A stretch of 64,000 bases of DNA, taken from Aureibaculum sp. 2308TA14-22. Lineage in GTDB: Bacteria > Bacteroidota > Bacteroidia > Flavobacteriales > Flavobacteriaceae. The first letter of the stretch is position 1. The number at the start of each line of letters is the position of its first letter. The stretch lies in assembly GCF_040538665.1 (NCBI RefSeq), contig NZ_JBEWXT010000001.1, forward strand, positions 1,142,501 through 1,206,500, written 5' to 3'. Both the position numbers and the translations under genes were made by a program. Shown here piece by piece: positions 26,606 to 36,397 of the stretch. The notes beneath the pieces were generated by a model, which was not told the origin of the DNA, did not search any database, and saw only the letters and a list, made by a program, of their open reading frames with translations.

Positions 26606-27592
26606 ATGACTGAGCAGCCACAAGTAATAATCATAAAAAACGGTAATGGATTAGAAGCTCAAATTTCGAATTTAGGAGCAAGTATATTGAGTTTACTCGT
26701 TCCAGATAAAAATAAAAAACTAGTCAATGTGGTTGTGGGCTTAGCATTACCTGAAGATTATTATGCTGAAAAATATTTAAACGATTGCAAATATTTAGGT
26801 GCTTCGATAGGCAGATGGGCGGGTAGAATTTCAGGAGGAAAATTTAAGATAGACGATACTATTTATGAACTATATAATGAAAACGGTGTGCATTTACATG
26901 GAGGGAAAGAAGGTTTTGATAAAAAATATTGGAATGTTGATGAAGTTAGTGAATCTTCAGTAACGCTATCTTATTTAAGTAAAAATTTGGAGGAAGGTTA
27001 TCCAGGAAATTTGCAAACAACAGTTACTTATACACTTACAGAAAATAATGAATTGAAAATAGTATATGAAGCAACAACGGACAAGACGACGCCTGTAAAT
27101 TTAACCAATCACGCTTATTTTAATTTGGATGGAAATGGCTCCGTTTTAGATCATGAATTGGAGCTAAAAAGTGATTGGATTATAGAGTTAGATGAACAAT
27201 TATTAGTTACAGGAAAATTATTGAAAACCAAGGGTACACCTTACGATTTCAAATCAAAATCGAAAATAGGTAAAACAGACTTTAACGGCATGGATGATAT
27301 TTTTGTACTTAATTCGAATGATGATTCATATAAGGTTTCCTTATCATCCTCAAAAACAGGAATTGAAATGAAAGTATTTACTAACCAACCAGCATTAGTG
27401 ATTTACACACCACCGAAATTACCTAAATTATCATATAAAGGAGGTGTAGAATATTCCGACTATTCAACTATTTGCTTTGAGACTGAGAGCTATCCCGATG
27501 CGGTAAATCAACCGAGTTTTCCATCTGCGTTGCTTAACCCTGGAGAAACTTATTTAAATGAAACCGTTTTTAAATTTAACGTTACCAATTAA
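26606..27592 (+). CDS. galM: Aldose 1-epimerase (galactose mutarotase)
   Basis: A 328-residue cytoplasmic enzyme that interconverts alpha and beta anomers of hexoses. The family landmarks are GASIGRWAGRIS, the conserved GVHLHGGKEGFDKKYW with its substrate-binding His, VNLTNHAYFNLDG with the catalytic His, and the C-terminal FETESYPDAVNQPSFPS containing the catalytic Glu. No signal peptide. The stop codon is a single base away from the end of the convergent dsbD gene. Confidence 0.92.
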   Translation: MTEQPQVIIIKNGNGLEAQISNLGASILSLLVPDKNKKLVNVVVGLALPEDYYAEKYLNDCKYLGASIGRWAGRISGGKFKIDDTIYELYNENGVHLHGGKEGFDKKYWNVDEVSESSVTLSYLSKNLEEGYPGNLQTTVTYTLTENNELKIVYEATTDKTTPVNLTNHAYFNLDGNGSVLDHELELKSDWIIELDEQLLVTGKLLKTKGTPYDFKSKSKIGKTDFNGMDDIFVLNSNDDSYKVSLSSSKTGIEMKVFTNQPALVIYTPPKLPKLSYKGGVEYSDYSTICFETESYPDAVNQPSFPSALLNPGETYLNETVFKFNVTN

Positions 27593-27593
27593 A

Positions 27594-29570
27594 TTATTCT
27601 TTTTTAAACTTCCCAATACCATCTTTTAACCACGCCAAATATTCATCAGCATTTGGAGTGTAAGCTACTGGAGTATTTAAGTTAGTCTCATCATGATCCA
27701 TTAAAACATAAAAGGGTTGTGTATTCGCTTTATAGCGGATAGTTTGAAACTCGCTCCATTTTTGGCCAATATATTTTAATTTTTTTCCTGGTCTTAATTT
27801 TGAGTCTACTTCTTCACCTTCTGGTAAAGGGCGTTTATCATCAACGTATAAAGAAATTAATACCACTTCATTTTTTAGAATACTTAAAATTTCAGGTTTT
27901 GGCCATACGTTCTGTTCCATTTTTCTGCAATTTACACAGGCCCAACCTGTAAAATCCAGCATAACAGGCTTATTTACTTTTTTGGCATAGGCCAAGCCTA
28001 AGTCGTAATCATTAAACGCTAAAATATCATGAGGAGCTAATAAGTGAGCTCCATCTGGTAAATCATCATGACTAGTGCTACTTCCACTTCCTAATTTTGA
28101 ATAACCTACTCCATAAGGAGATTCACTGTAATCGAGAGGAGGAGGGAAGGCTGAAATTAAATTCAACGGTGCTCCCCACAATCCGGGAATCATGTATATA
28201 GTAAAAGCTAAGGTTAATAATCCTAAACTAAGCCTTCCTACCGAAATATGAGATAGTGGCGAATCATGTGGTAATTTTATTTTTCCAAATAAGTAGAGTG
28301 CCATGGTACCGAATATAGCAATCCAAATGGCAATAAATACTTCACGTTCCAACCAATGCAATTGAAGCACCAAATCCGCTTGCGATAAGAATTTAAATGC
28401 AAAAGCTAATTCTAAAAACCCTAAAACCACCTTAACAGTATTTAGCCACCCACCAGATTTAGGCAGTGAATTTAACCATCCTGGAAAGGCTGCAAATAAA
28501 GCAAAAGGTAGTGCAATGGCTAAAGAGAAGCCTAACATACCAATTACAGGTGCAATTCCTCCTTTTGATGCCGCTTCTACCAATAATGTTCCTACTATTG
28601 GTCCAGTACATGAGAATGATACTATTGCCAATGCTAATGCCATAAAAAAGATGCCAATCAAACCTCCTTTATCTGCTTGATTATCAATTTTAGTTCCCCA
28701 TGAACTTGGTAATGTAATTTCAAAAGCTCCTAAAAAAGAAACTGCAAAAACAATTAACAGTAAAAAGAAAATGATGTTAAACCATACGTTGGTAGCCAAG
28801 GCATTTAACGAGTCTGCACCAAAAATGGCAGTAACCGCCGTACCTAATAAAACATAGATTACAATGATTGAAATTCCATAAATAATCGCATTTCTGATGC
28901 CCGCTGCTCTGGTTTTACTTTGTTTGGTAAAAAAACTGACCGTCATAGGTATCATAGGAAATACACAAGGGGTTAACAACGCTGCAAAACCAGATATAAA
29001 CGCTATAAAAAAGATAGTCCACAATCCTTTTTGTGAATCTTTTTTTGAATCTATATCATTTGAAGTTTGTTCTAATTTGTCAACATCCGAAGTAGCATCA
29101 GCTTTGCTTCCTCCACTTCCTTTGATTATAAAATTAAATTCTTCAAGCAAGGGTGCAGTACATTGTACATCATTACAGGCCATAAATTCAACTTCACCTT
29201 TTACAACTGATAATTCTTTATTTATTATTTTGATACGTTGCTTAAACTCGGCTTTAGTATCAAAATATTTTATTTTCATATTAAAAACAGCATCGTCTTC
29301 AGTATGTCCTTCATCTTCTGAGGTATTGCCTACGAGCTCAAAATTATCATTAGTATAAAATGTAAAGGTTGTAGCTATTGGGCCACCTTCTGGTACATCT
29401 TGCGAGTATAAATGCCAACCTTCTTCAATTGATGCGGTTGCAACCAAGGTATATTCTGTTTCTGATGTTTTTTCAACACTTGTTTCCCATTTAACAGGAT
29501 CTACCAATTGTGAATAGATGGATGTTATAGCGAAGAACAATAAAAGGAATGTAGTAAGGAACTTTGACAT
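27594..29570 (-). CDS. dsbD: Thiol:disulfide interchange protein DsbD
   Basis: A 658-residue inner-membrane reductant conduit. Parts in order: signal peptide (ending IYSQ), periplasmic DsbD-alpha domain (about 20-150) with the C-N-D-V-Q-C pair, eight hydrophobic transmembrane segments (about 185-460) including the TPCVFPMIP and [10 protein letters not shown] cysteine motifs that shuttle electrons, and a C-terminal thioredoxin domain with C545-V-N-C548. It moves electrons from cytoplasmic thioredoxin to periplasmic substrates such as cytochrome c maturation factors. A free copy of the alpha domain is encoded just upstream on the same strand. Confidence 0.93.
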   Translation of the reverse strand: MSKFLTTFLLLFFAITSIYSQLVDPVKWETSVEKTSETEYTLVATASIEEGWHLYSQDVPEGGPIATTFTFYTNDNFELVGNTSEDEGHTEDDAVFNMKIKYFDTKAEFKQRIKIINKELSVVKGEVEFMACNDVQCTAPLLEEFNFIIKGSGGSKADATSDVDKLEQTSNDIDSKKDSQKGLWTIFFIAFISGFAALLTPCVFPMIPMTVSFFTKQSKTRAAGIRNAIIYGISIIVIYVLLGTAVTAIFGADSLNALATNVWFNIIFFLLLIVFAVSFLGAFEITLPSSWGTKIDNQADKGGLIGIFFMALALAIVSFSCTGPIVGTLLVEAASKGGIAPVIGMLGFSLAIALPFALFAAFPGWLNSLPKSGGWLNTVKVVLGFLELAFAFKFLSQADLVLQLHWLEREVFIAIWIAIFGTMALYLFGKIKLPHDSPLSHISVGRLSLGLLTLAFTIYMIPGLWGAPLNLISAFPPPLDYSESPYGVGYSKLGSGSSTSHDDLPDGAHLLAPHDILAFNDYDLGLAYAKKVNKPVMLDFTGWACVNCRKMEQNVWPKPEILSILKNEVVLISLYVDDKRPLPEGEEVDSKLRPGKKLKYIGQKWSEFQTIRYKANTQPFYVLMDHDETNLNTPVAYTPNADEYLAWLKDGIGKFKKE

Positions 29571-29630
29571 TTATAAAATTATTTTTTAACTAAGACGCAA
29601 CTTGTTTTAATACCTATCAAAAAAAGAAGT

Positions 29631-30080
29631 TTAATTCAAATTAAACTCTAAATCAACAGTTGTTGGTGGTAAACACTGGGTATCATCACAAACCATAAAC
29701 TCTACCTCTCCAGTAATTGCTTTAATTGGTTTTAACACTTTAATTCGTTGTTTAAAAATGGCTTTATTTTCAAAGAATTTTATTTCCATATCAAAAACAG
29801 AATCGTGTACGGTTTTACCTTTTTCTTCTTTAGTATTGCCCTTTTTAACATAATTGGCATCACCTTTAAAAGTAAAAGTAGTAGGAATTGGTCCATCTTC
29901 TGGAACGGCTTGAGAATATAAATGCCAACCAGAATCAATCGTTGCTGTAGCTATTAGCTCATAGTCGCTATCCGATATTTTTTTAACCGAGGCGTCCCAT
30001 TTAATGGGTTTTAAAATTTGTGCTTGTGCTACTGTTGCCGATAGGGTAGCAATCAATATTAGTATGTATATGTTTTTCAT
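29631..30080 (-). CDS. Stand-alone DsbD-alpha domain protein
   Basis: A 149-residue periplasmic protein: signal peptide (ending ATVAQA) plus one DsbD-alpha domain with the cysteine pair C-D-D-T-Q-C near the C-terminus. It is clearly paralogous to the N-terminal domain of the downstream DsbD: both share the PIKWDASVKK-type opening, the WHLYSQ-VPE-GPI segment and the F-QRIKV strand. The gap to dsbD is 60 bp on the same strand, so they are probably co-transcribed. It could act as a mobile electron acceptor from the DsbD membrane domain, delivering reducing power to a separate partner. Confidence 0.88.
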   Translation of the reverse strand: MKNIYILILIATLSATVAQAQILKPIKWDASVKKISDSDYELIATATIDSGWHLYSQAVPEDGPIPTTFTFKGDANYVKKGNTKEEKGKTVHDSVFDMEIKFFENKAIFKQRIKVLKPIKAITGEVEFMVCDDTQCLPPTTVDLEFNLN

Positions 30081-30118
30081 GAAATAAATATTTACTTAAA
30101 AAAAGTATCTATTGGATG

Positions 30119-30126
30119 CAAAAATA
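30119..30126 (-). promoter_or_regulatory. Candidate -7 box for the DsbD-alpha/dsbD operon
   Basis: On the minus strand the sequence reads TATTTTTG, an exact TAnnTTTG match 38 nt before the start codon at 30080. No clear -33 box. Confidence 0.5.
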
Positions 30127-30214
30127 AGGATTTACCCTTAGTTTTTAATTGAGAATGTCTTTTAAAAAATGTTATTTACACGTAAGCTAGAACTTAATCA
30201 TAGTTTTATTTGGT

Positions 30215-30222
30215 TATATTTG
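30215..30222 (+). promoter_or_regulatory. Candidate -7 box (TATATTTG) for the PUL regulator
   Basis: Exact TAnnTTTG match 20 nt before the ATG at 30243. Its position inside the upstream TTG-started extension argues that translation starts at 30243. Confidence 0.5.
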
Positions 30223-30242
30223 GTTACTTTTTTCCAAAAAAA

Positions 30243-33023
30243 ATGAAAAAAATACTATACATATTTTCTGCTTTTTTTATTTTTTTCAGTCTAACTGCTA
30301 ATGCTCAGTTCAGCCCCTATTTTAAAAACTATTCTATTGCTGATTATAATGCGGGAAATCAAAATTGGGGACTTTCAAAAACGGATAGCAGTCAGTTGTT
30401 CGTTGCCAACAATAAAGGCTTATTAACTTTTGATGGAATTAAATGGAAGCTGACAGAAATGCCCAACAAGACAACGGTGCGTTCAGTTTTATATAAAGAT
30501 GAGAAAATATATGTCGGTTCTTATGAAGAGTTTGGGTATTGGCAAAAAGATAATAAAGGTATTTTAAAATATACTTCTTTAAGTAGTTTAATTAAAGGTC
30601 AATCTTTTCATGATGAAGAGTTTTGGCAAATTATTGAATGGGATAATGCCATTATTTTTCGTTCATTTTTTAATATTTATATCTATGAAGATGGTAAAAT
30701 AGATATTATTCATCCACCTTCAACTACTATTTCTTGTCACTTGGTTAACAATCAATTTTATGTTGCAACGCTAAAAGATGGAATTTTTAAGTTAGAAGAT
30801 CGGAAACTTTTACCTTTCATTTTCGATAATGTATTGAATGAGAAAAAGGTAAACTTTATAATACCATATCAAAATAATAAATTACTAATAGGTACTGCCT
30901 TACATGGTTGTTTTGTTTATGAAAAAGGGAAGTTGACCCCTTGGCAAACTCCAATAAATACAACATTAAAAGAATATCAATTAAATAGTTTCTCAGAAAA
31001 TGATAGTTATTTCATTTTTGGAACGATCCAAAATGGTGTTTATTTAACCGATAGGACTGGGCAAATAAAATTTCAAGTAAATAAGGAAAACGGTTTGCTC
31101 AACAATACTGTACTAGGTCAAATTGTAACAAATGATGGTAAATTATGGTTAGGCTTAAATAGTGGGATTGTTAAAGTTGATCTAAGCTCTAATCTTGTTT
31201 TTTATAATGATAGTTCTGGAAAACTGGGTGCGGTTTATGACATAATTAATTATAATAACACAACTTATGTTGGCAGCAATACTGGCCTTTATTATTTAGA
31301 TAAAAAAAATAAGTTACAATTTATACCAAACTCACAAGGGCAAGTTTGGGATTTAAAAGAAATTGAAGGGCAATTATTCTGTGGTCATAATAATGGTACA
31401 TATCTGGTTGAGAACAAAAAATTGAAATTAATTTCTACCCAAGCTGGAGGCTGGGTTATAAAAAAAGTTCCTGAACACCAAAATACTTATGTGCAAGGCA
31501 CTTATGTAGGATTAGTATCTTATAAAAAAATGGACAATCATTGGCAGATAAAGCATTTAGGTGAAACTACAAACCCTTTCCGTTTTTTAGTATTTGAAGA
31601 TGAGTCAACTGCTTGGGCTGCACATGCATACAAAGGATTATATAGAATTAAATTTGACGATACTTATGATAATATTCTAAGTATTCAAAATTATAACAAT
31701 AAAGGATTAAGTTCTGAATACAACGTTCGTGTATATAAAATTAAAAATGATATTTGTTTCAAAACAAATGAAGGTTGGCAAAAATATGAGGCTTTAAAAG
31801 ATAGCATAATAGAATCACCAATGTTAAATAATGAGTTTGGTAATGACACTTATATTATTTCAGAAGAAAATGAGAATGTACTTAGTTTGAAAAAAGAAAA
31901 CGCTATTGAATTAAGATCTTTTGACAGTAAAAGTTATCAAATGATTGTCACAGATAAATATTTTAAAAATAGATTGGTTATTGGCTATGAGAACATTTCA
32001 AATTTTAAAGACAACCAATTAGCATTAAGTCTAAATGATGGCTTTCTCATTGCCGATAAATCTAAAAAAACTGCAAATGAAATACCGCTAAAGCCAATTA
32101 TAGATAATTTTAGTGTAAATAGTAAAACATTAACATTAAATGGTTTTAATAAAGAAGATTTTACTTATAAAAGCAATATTTCAATTGATTTAACCGTACC
32201 AGGTACATCCAATCACTTTTATGAATACGCTATTGATACCATTGAACCAATCAAGTGGAATAAGATTGAAAAAGAAAGGTTAGAGTTGAGCAATTTAACA
32301 GAGGGTCTTTACACTATTTATTTCAGATCAAATAATAACTTCAAAATACCTTCGGAGGTTACTAGCGTATATTTTAATGTTAATCCACCATGGTATCGAG
32401 CAAAAACGGGCTTGTTATTATATGTGTTATTAGGACTAATGATTGCGGCTGTTTTTTATTTACTTCATAAAAGGAAAATAGCTAAAGAACAACGGCTGTT
32501 ACAACTTGATTTAGAAGAAAAGCAAGCTATAATACTTAAAGAAAAATCAATAGAAAATGAAAAGCAATTGATTTCAATTAGGAACGATGCTTTAAAAAAC
32601 GAAATTAAGTTAAAAAGCAAGCAATTGGCAAATAATGCTATGTCTCTAGTTAAGAAAAATGAAACCTTAACCAGTTTAAAAAGAGAGTTTGTTTTAAATA
32701 GAAATAGTTTTGACTCACATCTTTATCAAAAATTGTTAAAAAAGATTGACGGGTCTTTAGGGCAAAAGGACGAATGGAAAATTTTTGAGTATAATTTTAA
32801 TCAAGTTCATGAAGATTTTTTTAAGGAATTAAAAAAGGAATTTCCAAAATTGACTCACAAAGACTTAAAATTGTGTGCATACATAAAAATGAATATACTT
32901 ACAAAAGAAATAGCACCACTAATGAACATTTCAGAAAGGGGAGTGGAAACACATCGTTATCGCCTAAAAAAGAAATTAGATTTAGATAAAGAAGATTTAC
33001 AAACATTTTTAAAAAACTACTAA
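30243..33023 (+). CDS. Membrane sensor regulator: beta-propeller, Y_Y_Y, TM, LuxR-type HTH
   Basis: A 926-residue one-component sensor that probably controls the PUL that follows. Parts: signal peptide (ending TANAQ), a large periplasmic beta-propeller-like region with reg_prop style repeats (for example GKLWLGLNSGIVKVD), a Y_Y_Y-like Ig domain (about 620-710), one transmembrane helix (about 719-740), a charged coiled coil (about 745-830), and a C-terminal helix-turn-helix with the LuxR-like segment LTKEIAPLMNISERGVETHRYRLKKKL. There is no histidine kinase or receiver domain, so signal passes directly from periplasm to DNA. The start at 30243 is preferred over an upstream TTG because it opens the signal peptide. 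Confidence 0.9.
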   Translation: MKKILYIFSAFFIFFSLTANAQFSPYFKNYSIADYNAGNQNWGLSKTDSSQLFVANNKGLLTFDGIKWKLTEMPNKTTVRSVLYKDEKIYVGSYEEFGYWQKDNKGILKYTSLSSLIKGQSFHDEEFWQIIEWDNAIIFRSFFNIYIYEDGKIDIIHPPSTTISCHLVNNQFYVATLKDGIFKLEDRKLLPFIFDNVLNEKKVNFIIPYQNNKLLIGTALHGCFVYEKGKLTPWQTPINTTLKEYQLNSFSENDSYFIFGTIQNGVYLTDRTGQIKFQVNKENGLLNNTVLGQIVTNDGKLWLGLNSGIVKVDLSSNLVFYNDSSGKLGAVYDIINYNNTTYVGSNTGLYYLDKKNKLQFIPNSQGQVWDLKEIEGQLFCGHNNGTYLVENKKLKLISTQAGGWVIKKVPEHQNTYVQGTYVGLVSYKKMDNHWQIKHLGETTNPFRFLVFEDESTAWAAHAYKGLYRIKFDDTYDNILSIQNYNNKGLSSEYNVRVYKIKNDICFKTNEGWQKYEALKDSIIESPMLNNEFGNDTYIISEENENVLSLKKENAIELRSFDSKSYQMIVTDKYFKNRLVIGYENISNFKDNQLALSLNDGFLIADKSKKTANEIPLKPIIDNFSVNSKTLTLNGFNKEDFTYKSNISIDLTVPGTSNHFYEYAIDTIEPIKWNKIEKERLELSNLTEGLYTIYFRSNNNFKIPSEVTSVYFNVNPPWYRAKTGLLLYVLLGLMIAAVFYLLHKRKIAKEQRLLQLDLEEKQAIILKEKSIENEKQLISIRNDALKNEIKLKSKQLANNAMSLVKKNETLTSLKREFVLNRNSFDSHLYQKLLKKIDGSLGQKDEWKIFEYNFNQVHEDFFKELKKEFPKLTHKDLKLCAYIKMNILTKEIAPLMNISERGVETHRYRLKKKLDLDKEDLQTFLKNY

Positions 33024-33092
33024 CAATTTTTAGAAAATGGAATATTCTGACAATAATGATTGAAAAAAACCCAAATATCATTACTTAAAAGC

Positions 33093-33201
33093 TACGTCAT
33101 TACTACGTCATTTTTACAAATACCTACCTAAATTAATAACTTTTAGACTTGTTTTTACTACGTCAATAGCTGTTTTAAGAACTTTAACATATTTTGACGT
33201 A
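33093..33201 (+). promoter_or_regulatory. Candidate operator array of four TACGTCA motifs
   Basis: TACGTCA occurs at 33093-33099, 33104-33110 and 33159-33165, and inverted (TGACGTA) at 33195-33201, all in the 257-bp gap between the regulator gene and susC. The first three start 11 and 55 bp apart, a helical-phase spacing expected for a dimeric or multimeric DNA-binding protein. The HTH regulator encoded immediately upstream is the natural candidate to bind. A near-match to a -7 box (TATAGTTG) lies at 33233-33240. Confidence 0.55.
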
Positions 33202-33280
33202 ATTAAAATGTATTTCATTTTTTGAATAGATATATAGTTGTATTAAATTTAACCATACTAACATTCAAATATATAATTTT

Positions 33281-36200
33281 ATGAAAAGAGCATGTTTAAA
33301 AGACACGAACTTTAGTAAAAATGTTGCTGACAATCATGGTATGATCCACAAAGTTAAATGTGGCTCTTTGGTGAGGTCTAAAATTCATTTACTATTGTTA
33401 TTTTTTATCTTCTCACTTACAGCATTTGCCCAAGAGGTTACCATTACAGGTGTTGTAACAAGTGCAGATGATAATTTTCCGCTACCTGGAGTTAATGTAA
33501 TTATCCAGGGCACAACAAATGGAACAAGTACTGACTTTGATGGTAATTATTCAATTACAGTCAATAAGGGTGACGTGCTTGAATTCAGTTTTATTGGTTT
33601 TACGCCTCAATCTATAACAGTTGGAGACCAAACCGAAATTAATGTAGTAATGTTGGCTGACGCAGAAGCTTTAGATGAAGTAGTTGTTGTAGGTTATGGT
33701 CAGTTAAAAGTAAAAGATTTAACCTCTGCAATTACTACTGTTAAGGCTGAAGAGTTGATAAAAACTCCGACAAATTCGGCAATGCAGGCTTTGCAAGGTA
33801 AAGTTGCAGGATTACAAGTGGTAAGCAATGGAGGTCCTGGTAGAGGCCCAACAGTTCGAGTACGTGGTATTGGTTCTTATAATACTGGTGCCTCAGGACC
33901 ATTGTATGTGGTCGATGGTATGTTTTTTAACAATATAGACTTCTTAAATACTGCTGACATTGAGTCCATATCTATTTTAAAAGATGCATCAGCATCAGCT
34001 ATTTATGGTGTACGTGCCGCTAATGGTGTAGTTTTAATAGAAACTAAATCGGGTTCAGCAAATAAGAAGTCAGAAATATCTTATGATGGATATTATGGAA
34101 CACAAGTTGCACAGAATGTATTAAAGGTGGCTAATGCAGAACAGTTTACAACGCTTGCGTTAGAATCTGGCTCAGCTCCAGATGCTCAATTTATTTTAAA
34201 TGCAATGCAACGTTATGGAAGAAGTAGAGTTAATCCAAATGTACCTGATGTAAATACAGATTGGTATGACGAAATTATCCGTCCTGCACAAATTATGAGT
34301 CATAGTCTCGGCTTTACAGGCGGTAGCGAAAAGGCTACTTACGCTGTTGGTGCTAATTATTTTGCACAGGAAGGTATTTTAGATATGAAAAATGAATATG
34401 AGCGTTTTAATTTAAGAAGTAAATTAGAATTTAAGGTAAACGATTGGTTTACAATAGGTGGTAACGCAGTCTTTAGTAATTCTACTAGATATGATCCAGA
34501 AGATTCAGCATGGAGATTAGCTTATTATGCAGTACCAATCTTACCAGTGCTAGATCCAGCTTTGGCTGATGATCCCAATGTGTTTCCAACTAATTATGCA
34601 AATGCACAAGATCTTGGATATAGAGGAGGGCAAAATCCTTTTCCTACTTTAAGATTTACAGAAGATAGAATCAGGGCGAGAAATATTTTTGCTAATTTTT
34701 ATGCTCAACTACAAATTATTCCAGATAAATTAAGTTTTAAAACATCATACAATCACAATTATCAGAATTTTGAAGTACGTAATGTAAGATTACCTTATTT
34801 TATAGGTAATAGTTTTCAACGTGAAAATGCTTCATTAGGTAAAAGGGTTAGTAATATTTCCAATCAGATATGGGATAATACTTTAACCTTTACTCAGACT
34901 TTTGATAAGCATGACTTAACAATTTTAGCTGGAACCTCTTTTAGAGATGAAGGTTTTGAAATGCTTGGAGCAACTGGATTGAATTTCCCTCTAAGTGGTG
35001 AAGAAGCCTATTATTTAAGTCAAGCACAAACTACTCCAGAAGAAGGAGTTGTTGATGGTGGAGCACGAGAATATGGATTGTCTTATTTTGGGAGAGTCTC
35101 TTACAATTATGATAATCGATATTTATTATATGCCACTTACCGTGCTGATGGCACCAACAAGTATCAAGAAAAGTGGGGTTATTTCCCTACCATTGGTGCT
35201 GGTTGGGTAATATCTAGTGAATCTTTTATGGAAGACAATGGTGTTTTTGATTATTTAAAGTTAAGAGGTAGTTGGGGTAAATTAGGTAATGATAAAGTGC
35301 CTTCTAGTGAAGGTTCAATTACATCATCAGTAGTTACAACAGCATTAGGTGATGTGCTTTTTAGTGGTGTAAATACTGGAAGTGATTTTACTGCACTTAA
35401 ATGGGAAGTTACTTCAGAAACCAATATCGGAATAACTGCCAGATTGTTTGATAACAATTTGTCTCTAGAGGCAGATTATTATGTTAGAGATACTGAGGAT
35501 GCAGTAATTCCTGTTGAAAGACCATTAATTCCTGGAGCTACACGACAAAATGTAGGTGAGATAAGAAACTCTGGTTTTGAACTGGCATTAAATTGGAATA
35601 AAAATGTGTCTGATGATTTCAGTTATTCAATAGGTGCAAATCTTTCAACGCTAAAGAACGAAGTATTAGATTTGGATGGACAACCTCATTTAGATGCAGG
35701 TTCAGCAGAATTTAGACAACGTTCTATTGTAGGGCAGCCATTATTTGCTTTTTACGGACGTGAAGTTGCTGGTGTATATCAAAATGATGCAGAAATACAG
35801 GCTGATCCTGTTGCCGTGGCTAATAATTTAGTTCCTGGTGATTTTAAGTATAAAGAAAATGGAGGTGACCCGAATACTATAGATGATGATGATAGAGTAG
35901 TGTTGGGCTCATTTTTACCTACTTATTCTTATGGTTTTAATTTAGGTTTTGAATACAAAGCATTAGATTTTTCTGCCAGTGCTGTAGGCCAAGGTGGAAA
36001 TAAGATACTTAATCGTAAAAGAGGTGAAGTAATATTTACCAGTGATACTAACTGGGATCGTGATTTCGCAATCAATAGATGGCATGGTGAAGGCACAACA
36101 AACTCTTATCCTTCGGCTGCTGGAGTTAGAAAAGGGTGGAATCAACGATTAAGCGATTATTATGTAGAAGATGGAGGTTTTTTTAGGCTTCAAAATATAA

Positions 36201-36391
36201 CTTTGGGTTATACCATAAATAAAGACGGGCAACATGGAAAAATTCCAAGAACCAGAATTTATTTTACGGCTGAAAAGCCATTGACCTTGTTTAATTACAA
36301 TGGATTTAACCCAGAAGTAGCAAATGGTGTTGACAATCAGACCTATCCTATACCTGCGGTATATACAATTGGTGTAAATATTAAAATTTAA
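33281..36391 (+). CDS. SusC-family TonB-linked outer-membrane transporter (PUL 1)
   Basis: A 1,036-residue outer-membrane transporter that imports oligosaccharides with its SusD lid. It has an N-terminal extension, a signal-anchor-like stretch ending TAFAQ, a carboxypeptidase-regulatory-like domain (VTITGVVTSADDNFPLPGVNV), the family's EALDEVVVVGYGQ TonB-box-like segment, the plug with LQGKVAGLQVVSNGGPGRGP and the SISILKDASASAIYGVRAANGV signature, then the beta-barrel. The signal region is preceded by about 35 polar residues, as in several flavobacterial SusC proteins; a later start cannot be excluded. The SusD gene follows after 6 bp. Confidence 0.95.
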   Translation: MKRACLKDTNFSKNVADNHGMIHKVKCGSLVRSKIHLLLLFFIFSLTAFAQEVTITGVVTSADDNFPLPGVNVIIQGTTNGTSTDFDGNYSITVNKGDVLEFSFIGFTPQSITVGDQTEINVVMLADAEALDEVVVVGYGQLKVKDLTSAITTVKAEELIKTPTNSAMQALQGKVAGLQVVSNGGPGRGPTVRVRGIGSYNTGASGPLYVVDGMFFNNIDFLNTADIESISILKDASASAIYGVRAANGVVLIETKSGSANKKSEISYDGYYGTQVAQNVLKVANAEQFTTLALESGSAPDAQFILNAMQRYGRSRVNPNVPDVNTDWYDEIIRPAQIMSHSLGFTGGSEKATYAVGANYFAQEGILDMKNEYERFNLRSKLEFKVNDWFTIGGNAVFSNSTRYDPEDSAWRLAYYAVPILPVLDPALADDPNVFPTNYANAQDLGYRGGQNPFPTLRFTEDRIRARNIFANFYAQLQIIPDKLSFKTSYNHNYQNFEVRNVRLPYFIGNSFQRENASLGKRVSNISNQIWDNTLTFTQTFDKHDLTILAGTSFRDEGFEMLGATGLNFPLSGEEAYYLSQAQTTPEEGVVDGGAREYGLSYFGRVSYNYDNRYLLYATYRADGTNKYQEKWGYFPTIGAGWVISSESFMEDNGVFDYLKLRGSWGKLGNDKVPSSEGSITSSVVTTALGDVLFSGVNTGSDFTALKWEVTSETNIGITARLFDNNLSLEADYYVRDTEDAVIPVERPLIPGATRQNVGEIRNSGFELALNWNKNVSDDFSYSIGANLSTLKNEVLDLDGQPHLDAGSAEFRQRSIVGQPLFAFYGREVAGVYQNDAEIQADPVAVANNLVPGDFKYKENGGDPNTIDDDDRVVLGSFLPTYSYGFNLGFEYKALDFSASAVGQGGNKILNRKRGEVIFTSDTNWDRDFAINRWHGEGTTNSYPSAAGVRKGWNQRLSDYYVEDGGFFRLQNITLGYTINKDGQHGKIPRTRIYFTAEKPLTLFNYNGFNPEVANGVDNQTYPIPAVYTIGVNIKI

Positions 36392-36397
36392 AAAATT

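Noticed and set aside
28897-29358. 153-residue plus-strand ORF opposite dsbD
   Set aside because: It is antisense to the well-conserved DsbD reading frame, has no family character and no promoter or ribosome site; it is a shadow of the codon use of dsbD.
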